A stretch of DNA of 64,000 nt from Nitratiruptor sp. (GTDB lineage Bacteria; Campylobacterota; Campylobacteria; Campylobacterales; Nitratiruptoraceae), in contig PUXW01000007.1 in NCBI GenBank assembly GCA_009659925.1, positions 86,795 through 150,794 of the forward strand. The letters are read 5' to 3'. The notes below the pieces were generated by a model. The model worked only from the letters and a program-made list of their open reading frames with translations, was not told the origin of the DNA and did no database searches. The first letter of the stretch is position 1. Each line of letters opens with the position of its first letter. This document shows, piece by piece, positions 58,900 to 64,000 of the stretch. The translations under genes were made by a program, and so were the position numbers.

Positions 58900-60135
58900 C
58901 TACCTTTTCGTCGAGATGGTGATCTCTTCGCTCGGTTTGGAGATGAGTCCGTAGCGATCGATGGCATAGACTTTGTAGATATATCGAGCGTTTGGCTGGA
59001 ATTTGGTATCGATGAAGCTGGTGGAGCGAATATTCTTGAAGGTGTAGTCGTTGTATTTGAAGAGCCCGACGATCTCCCGCTTCTTCACCATGTAGCGGAC
59101 GGCTCGCCCATCAGGGGAGCGCCAGCGCAACACGAGCCGACTTCCGTCGAAGCTCTTCTCGGTGATAAGGGGGGGGAGTGGTTTGGGCAGGGTTTGCCCT
59201 ACTACGGGGACATACTGCTTGAAGCTCTCTAGACCATCCCGATCCACCGCCGTCACCTTGTAGTAGCGACGCACTCCATCTTCGTCGATCTTGTCGGTAT
59301 ATTCACGCCCCTTCACCTTAGCTGCTACCACGTAGGGTCCCACCTCGAAGAGGGATTTGTAGACCTTGTAGTGGATGATGTCCGGTTCTGGGTTGGGTTT
59401 CCAATGGAGGACGATCTTGCGTGGGAGATTCGTGGAGGCCTCAAGCCCTTGGACCATTTTGGGACGGGGCTTGGTACTGGCCTTGACAATCTTGGAAGGT
59501 TTGGAGAGGATTCCATCACAGCTTTGGGCGAAGAGGCGGTAGTAGTAGATCTGATTGTCTTTGAGCCCCCGATCGATGTACTCCACATTGAGGCGGTGGG
59601 GGATTTTGGCTATCTCCCTCCACTTGGTCTCACTTGCCCCCCGACGCTGGAGAATGTAGCGCTCCACACGCAAGTAGGGGTGGGGCCGCCAGATCAGTTT
59701 GATCTGACGGGGGAGATGGTCGATGGCCGAGATGAAGGGGACCGAATCGGGGATGGGAAGGGTCTTGGCCTCCACCACTTTGCACGGTTTGGACTCTCGC
59801 TTTTTGGAGAGGGCACTGACCGTATAGAGGTAGAGGGTGTCTGGGTCGAGCTTCCTATCGAGGTAGTGGGAGCTGTAGCGATTTTTGATGGTGGCGATCC
59901 GTTTGAGGGGCTCCCCCTTCTTAGCCCGATAGATTCCATACCCCGTGATCCGCTCGTCGTAGATGGGGCTCCACTCCAAAGCGATGGAGGTGATGTCGCT
60001 GAGGGTACGCAGTTGAGAGACCTGGGGCAGCTTGGGGTCGATTTTAGGTTTGGCCGGTTGGGGCTGTATCCCGCCGCAACCAGCGATCAAGATGGGCAAA
60101 GTGGCGCTCAAAAGTAGCCGGATCAATCGTCGCAT
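58900..60135 (-). CDS. Fibronectin type III repeat lipoprotein
   Basis: Lipobox MRRLIRLLLSATLPILIAGCGG; repeated Fn3-like units (ALEWSPIYDERITGYGIYRAKKG, LIWRPHPYLRVERYILQRR, VLHWKPNPEPDIIHYKVYKS, VLRWRSPDGRAVRYMVKKRE). Confidence 0.87.
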   Translation of the reverse strand: MRRLIRLLLSATLPILIAGCGGIQPQPAKPKIDPKLPQVSQLRTLSDITSIALEWSPIYDERITGYGIYRAKKGEPLKRIATIKNRYSSHYLDRKLDPDTLYLYTVSALSKKRESKPCKVVEAKTLPIPDSVPFISAIDHLPRQIKLIWRPHPYLRVERYILQRRGASETKWREIAKIPHRLNVEYIDRGLKDNQIYYYRLFAQSCDGILSKPSKIVKASTKPRPKMVQGLEASTNLPRKIVLHWKPNPEPDIIHYKVYKSLFEVGPYVVAAKVKGREYTDKIDEDGVRRYYKVTAVDRDGLESFKQYVPVVGQTLPKPLPPLITEKSFDGSRLVLRWRSPDGRAVRYMVKKREIVGLFKYNDYTFKNIRSTSFIDTKFQPNARYIYKVYAIDRYGLISKPSEEITISTKR

Positions 60136-61042
60136 CGAGACTCTCCACGTCAAAGTGCGTTTGCAGATACTCCGCCATGTCCGGAGCCAAAGGTGCGACG
60201 AAGCGCATCGGCTCCTGGGTGTAGGGATGGACAAGGTAGAGTATGTAAGCGTGCAGATAGACACGCCCTATTGTACCCTTTTGGCTCTTAAAGCCATATA
60301 AAGAATCCCCTAAAATATGGCGCTGTATGGATGCCAAGTGGGCCCGGATCTGGTGGGTGCGACCGGTGAAGAGTTTGGCGGCGATGAGTTCTTCTCGACC
60401 GTTGGAACTGGGCAACAACTTCTTGAATGCACTCTTAGCATAGCGTCCCCCAGCCACGACCCCCATCTTCAATCTATTCCGGGGATTGCGCCCAAGGGGA
60501 CGCTCGATGATGAGATCCTCCTTCAGGGGAGGGGTGATGATGGCCAGATAGTAGCGGCCCATGGTGCGATTTTGGAGCTGTTGGGCCAGGTGGGCGTGGG
60601 CTCGATTCTCCTTGGCGATCACCATGACCCCACTGGTCTCCTTGTCGAGACGATGGACGATGCCGTGGCGCTCCTGACCATTGAGGGTAGAGAGACGGAT
60701 TCCCTGGGTCTGGAGCCAATCAACCAGTGTCGGTCCTTGAAAGCTTGGAGCCGGGTGGACGACAACCCCAGGGGGCTTGGAGATCACGAGGATCCCCTCA
60801 TCCTCATAGAGTCGCTCAATGGGAAAATCGACGGGCTGATGGGACTTTGCTTCTTCGGGTTGAGGTAGTTGAACCCGTATAAGGGAGCCTTGCTTCACCT
60901 TCGCCCCCCCTTTTTGAACCTTCTGACCATCCACAGCTACATGTCCCCCCTTGATGAGCCGCTCCACCTGGTTGCGACTCTCCCCCATCGCCTGGGCCAA
61001 AACCCGATCGAGCCGGCCCCCTTCCTCTACCCGAAATTCCAC
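60044..61042 (-). CDS. RluA/RluD-family rRNA pseudouridine synthase
   Basis: N-terminal S4; HGIVHRLDKETSGVMVIAKENRAHAHLAQQL; KLFTGRTHQIRAHLA. Confidence 0.93.
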   Translation of the reverse strand: MEFRVEEGGRLDRVLAQAMGESRNQVERLIKGGHVAVDGQKVQKGGAKVKQGSLIRVQLPQPEEAKSHQPVDFPIERLYEDEGILVISKPPGVVVHPAPSFQGPTLVDWLQTQGIRLSTLNGQERHGIVHRLDKETSGVMVIAKENRAHAHLAQQLQNRTMGRYYLAIITPPLKEDLIIERPLGRNPRNRLKMGVVAGGRYAKSAFKKLLPSSNGREELIAAKLFTGRTHQIRAHLASIQRHILGDSLYGFKSQKGTIGRVYLHAYILYLVHPYTQEPMRFVAPLAPDMAEYLQTHFDVESLDATIDPATFERHFAHLDRWLRRDTAPTGQT

Positions 61043-61059
61043 CAGCGCCTCCTTTGTGC

Positions 61060-61065
61060 TATAAT
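61060..61065 (+). promoter_or_regulatory. Extended -10 (TGCTATAAT) of rodA, 6 nt from the start codon
   Basis: TTGTGCTATAATTGGGCCATG; start codon A at 61072. Confidence 0.6.
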
Positions 61066-61071
61066 TGGGCC

Positions 61072-62175
61072 ATGATCCTCATCGATAGACGAATCATAAC
61101 ACATTTCGACTTTACCCTGATCCTGCTCATCCTCCCCTTGATGGTCCTCTCCAATTACCTCATCTCCGAGGTCAATGCCACCCTCGCCCATAAGCAGTTG
61201 GTCTACTTTGGAGTAGGGATCCTCGCCTTCCTCTTCGCCTTCTTGGCTCCAATCCGGGAGTACAAATGGCTCATCCCCTTCCTCTACTGGATCAACATTG
61301 CCCTGCTTGTTGCCGTCGATCTTTTCGGGGTCAAACGTCTTGGGGCCCAGCGCTGGCTAGAAATCCCCTTTACCCACTTCACCATCCAACCCTCCGAAAT
61401 CTTCAAGCCGGCCTTCATCCTCATGCTGGCCTACCTCATCCAGAACGACCCCCCACCACCCGAAGGGTATGGCTGGAAGAAATTCCTCAAGTTCTCCTTT
61501 TACATTCTCCTCCCCTTCATCCTCATTGCCAAGGAGCCGGATCTAGGGACGGCGCTGATCCTGCTGATCATCGGTTTTGGAGTTCTCTTCGTTGTAGGTG
61601 TCAACTGGAAGATCTGGACGAGCCTCCTCATTGCCGCAATCCTCTTCATCCCCTTCGCCTACCACAACCTCCTCCACGACTACCAGCGCAAACGGATCCA
61701 AGACTTTCTTAGTGAAAAGCCCAGCTACCATGTCCAACAATCGATTATCGCCATTGGCTCTGGAGGCTTGTGGGGGAAGCCGAAGGACGAAGCGACCCAA
61801 ACCCAGCTGCGCTTTTTGCCCATTTCCACCAGCGATTTTATCTTCGCCTACTATGTGGAGCGGTTTGGCTTTTTCGGGGCTCTCATTCTCATCCTCCTCT
61901 ATGCAGCCCTGATCTTGCACATCTTCACCCTCTACTTTGCCCTTAAGGGCGACTACTTCACCAAAGTGGTGGCGGTAAGTATCGCCCTGCTCCTCTTCAC
62001 CTATATGAGCGTCAACATTGCGATGACCATCGGATTGGCGCCTGTGGTGGGGGTTCCACTACCACTTTTTAGCTACGGGGGAAGTAGTTTCGTCACCTTC
62101 ATGATCCTCTTTGGGATCCTCGAACATCTGCTTGCATTTCGCTTTAAGTTTTTATATAATTCCTCCCACATCTAG
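61072..62175 (+). CDS. rodA: RodA/FtsW-family SEDS peptidoglycan glycosyltransferase
   Basis: GVKRLGAQRWLEIPFTHFTIQPSEIFKPAFILMLAY; KEPDLGTALI; VVGVPLPLFSYGGSSFVTFMI. Confidence 0.93.
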   Translation: MILIDRRIITHFDFTLILLILPLMVLSNYLISEVNATLAHKQLVYFGVGILAFLFAFLAPIREYKWLIPFLYWINIALLVAVDLFGVKRLGAQRWLEIPFTHFTIQPSEIFKPAFILMLAYLIQNDPPPPEGYGWKKFLKFSFYILLPFILIAKEPDLGTALILLIIGFGVLFVVGVNWKIWTSLLIAAILFIPFAYHNLLHDYQRKRIQDFLSEKPSYHVQQSIIAIGSGGLWGKPKDEATQTQLRFLPISTSDFIFAYYVERFGFFGALILILLYAALILHIFTLYFALKGDYFTKVVAVSIALLLFTYMSVNIAMTIGLAPVVGVPLPLFSYGGSSFVTFMILFGILEHLLAFRFKFLYNSSHI

Positions 62176-62249
<74 letters not shown>

Positions 62250-62269
62250 CTCCCTCTGGCTCTATCCAA

Positions 62270-62299
62270 GCGGCCCATTTAGGACCGCCCCTCCTATTT
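62270..62299. terminator. Weak candidate stem-loop between the tRNA and the convergent small gene
   Basis: GCGGCCC ATTTA GGACCGC (one mismatch) followed on + by CCCTCCTATTTT. Confidence 0.3.
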
Positions 62300-62593
62300 T
62301 GCCTCTTTGCCCTTTCTCGCTTGGCTCTCTTGCTTCCTCTGTTTGCGTTTCGAGCGTTTGACTAGGGGATACTTGCGCTCACACTCGCGAAGCTCCTTCA
62401 TCCTTTGAGCCTTCTTGATACATGCAATGCGCTTTTGGATCGTCTCCAAACGGTTTGTAAGCCGTTTGAGCTTCTCTTTTTTAACCGTTTCGAAATTGCG
62501 TTTCCCCTTGGTGGCTGGAGGATTGGCCTTGGCAAAGGCGAGAGGGTTTGTAAGCAAAGAGAGGGTTAAAGCAGCAGAGATGATGGCTCGCAT
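62294..62593 (-). CDS. Small exported Lys/Arg-rich helical protein
   Basis: MRAIISAALTLSLLTNPLAFAKANPPATKGKRNFETVKKEKLKRLTNRLETIQKRIACIKKAQRMKELRECERKYPLVKRSKRKQRKQESQARKGKEAK; signal peptide. Confidence 0.65.
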   Translation of the reverse strand: MRAIISAALTLSLLTNPLAFAKANPPATKGKRNFETVKKEKLKRLTNRLETIQKRIACIKKAQRMKELRECERKYPLVKRSKRKQRKQESQARKGKEAK

Positions 62594-62662
62594 ACGACCT
62601 CCTTTTCTACGATTTTGCGCTACAATTTTATCTAAAAAGTGTGAATTGATTGTGGAGTTACC

Positions 62663-63829
62663 ATGAAAATTGCCATCGCTGGAACGGGTTATGTGGGGCT
62701 GAGCAACGCTGTCCTTTTGGCCCAAAACAATGAAGTGGTCGCTCTCGATATTGATCCTCGCAAAGTAGAGCTCATCAACCAGCGCATCAGCCCCATTGAA
62801 GATAAAGAGATCACTGAGTTCTTCCAGACCAAGGAGCTGCGCCTCAAGGCGACCCTGGATAAGAAAGAGGCCTATGAGGGGGCCGAGTATATCGTCATCG
62901 CCACTCCGACCGATTACGATCCTGTGACCAACTACTTCAACACCAAGTCGATTGAAAGCGTCATCGAAGATGTCCTCGCCATCAACCCCAAGGCGACTAT
63001 CGTCATCCGCTCAACCATTCCTATCGGCTACACCGAGCGAATCAAGGAGCAGTTTGAGTATGAGCGCATCTTCTTCGTCCCCGAATTCTTGCGGGAGGGC
63101 AAGGCGCTCTATGATAGCCTCTATCCCAGCCGCATCATCGTCGGGGAGAAGAGTACCAGGGCGGAGATTTTTGCCAACTTGTTGCGAGATGGAGCCTTCA
63201 AGGAGACCATTCCCATCCTCTATACCAACAATACCGAAGCGGAGGCCATCAAGCTCTTTGCCAATACCTACCTGGCTATGCGGGTCGCCTTCTTCAACGA
63301 ACTGGACACCTTCGCCGAGTCCAAGGGGCTGAGCACCCAAGAGATCATCGAGGGGATCTGTCTCGATCCGCGCATTGGTAACTACTACAACAACCCAAGC
63401 TTCGGTTATGGGGGCTACTGCCTGCCCAAGGATACCAAACAGCTCCTGGCCAACTACACCCTCGAAAATATCCCCCAAAAGCTCATGGAGGCCATCGTCG
63501 AGTCTAACACTTTGCGCAAGGAGTACATCGTCCACCGCATCCTGGAGCGAAAGCCTAAGAAGGTAGGGATCTACCGCCTCATTATGAAGGCAGGGAGCGA
63601 CAATTTCCGCTCTAGCGCCATCTTCGACATTATGGATATGCTCAGACCCTTCACCAAGCTGATCATCTATGAACCTGTGGCCAAAGAGGATGAGATCGAT
63701 GGAATCCCGATAACGACCGATCTCCAAGAGCTGACAGAATGTGACATCATCGTAGCTAATAGAATGGAAAAGCCCCTGGAGCCATTCAAAGAGAAGGTCT
63801 ATACGAGGGATATTTTCAATGAAAACTGA
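62663..63829 (+). CDS. UDP-glucose 6-dehydrogenase family (nucleotide sugar dehydrogenase)
   Basis: [63 protein letters not shown]. Confidence 0.93.
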   Translation: MKIAIAGTGYVGLSNAVLLAQNNEVVALDIDPRKVELINQRISPIEDKEITEFFQTKELRLKATLDKKEAYEGAEYIVIATPTDYDPVTNYFNTKSIESVIEDVLAINPKATIVIRSTIPIGYTERIKEQFEYERIFFVPEFLREGKALYDSLYPSRIIVGEKSTRAEIFANLLRDGAFKETIPILYTNNTEAEAIKLFANTYLAMRVAFFNELDTFAESKGLSTQEIIEGICLDPRIGNYYNNPSFGYGGYCLPKDTKQLLANYTLENIPQKLMEAIVESNTLRKEYIVHRILERKPKKVGIYRLIMKAGSDNFRSSAIFDIMDMLRPFTKLIIYEPVAKEDEIDGIPITTDLQELTECDIIVANRMEKPLEPFKEKVYTRDIFNEN

Positions 63830-63834
63830 GCCTA

Positions 63835-64000
63835 ATGATGAAAAAAATCCGACTCTCTCCAGAAGAGATCCAACAGATCAAGAAGACAGTGAAAAAATAT
63901 GATCCCAAGGCACGGATCATCCTCTTTGGGAGCAGAACGGATCCGTTCCAAAAGGGAGGAGATATAGATCTCCTTGTCCTCTCCGATACGATAGATTATA
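63835..64000 (+). CDS. MNT-type nucleotidyltransferase domain protein (truncated by window end)
   Basis: [57 protein letters not shown]-x9-DxD motif. Confidence 0.8.
   Translation, partial: MMKKIRLSPEEIQQIKKTVKKYDPKARIILFGSRTDPFQKGGDIDLLVLSDTIDY

Noticed and set aside
58900-60135. DNA tandem repeat array
   Set aside because: The repetition is at protein-domain level (Fn3 units) only; the nucleotide units are too diverged to call a repeat.
60136-60264. N-terminal extension of the Fn3 lipoprotein ORF
   Set aside because: The lipobox signal peptide begins at M 60135; the upstream part is antecedent RluD sequence read in another frame.

Overview
The window is a gene-dense chromosomal segment from a Campylobacterota (epsilonproteobacterial) genome. 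This is inferred from protein families and from gene orders I recall in Helicobacter and Campylobacter (mobB-fbp-small ORF-metG; amidase-NMO-tyrS-spoT-rpoZ-pyrH; envC-ftsX-ftsE-trmB; engB-lptA-lptC-kdsC; aspS-adk; gltX2-yggT-slt). No database search was run. It holds about 65 protein genes, one tRNA with a CAU anticodon, and no rRNA, IS element or CRISPR array that I could see. Most content is core: amino-acid biosynthesis, aminoacyl-tRNA synthetases, envelope and peptidoglycan biogenesis, cell division, LPS transport, iron uptake and metal efflux. The points most worth a second look are: (i) an outer-membrane beta-barrel gene in one transcription unit with feoA-feoB behind a near-perfect Fur box; (ii) a peptidoglycan amidase whose conserved N-terminus has no ATG/GTG/TTG start and seems to begin at ATA within a TCATAAAG junction; (iii) a predicted leaderless rodA mRNA, with a tRNA directly abutting the rodA stop codon; (iv) tRNA features pointing to Ile2 (lysidine) rather than Met; (v) a C6-tract frameshift in an APC permease; (vi) a degenerate LytM/EnvC factor next to ftsEX; (vii) a small Cys4 protein overlapping fbp and metG; (viii) an MNT-type nucleotidyltransferase at the 3' edge that may mark the start of an accessory region. 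I did not find a clearly new multi-gene defence or biosynthetic system. The strongest novelty candidate is the Fur-controlled barrel-FeoAB unit.
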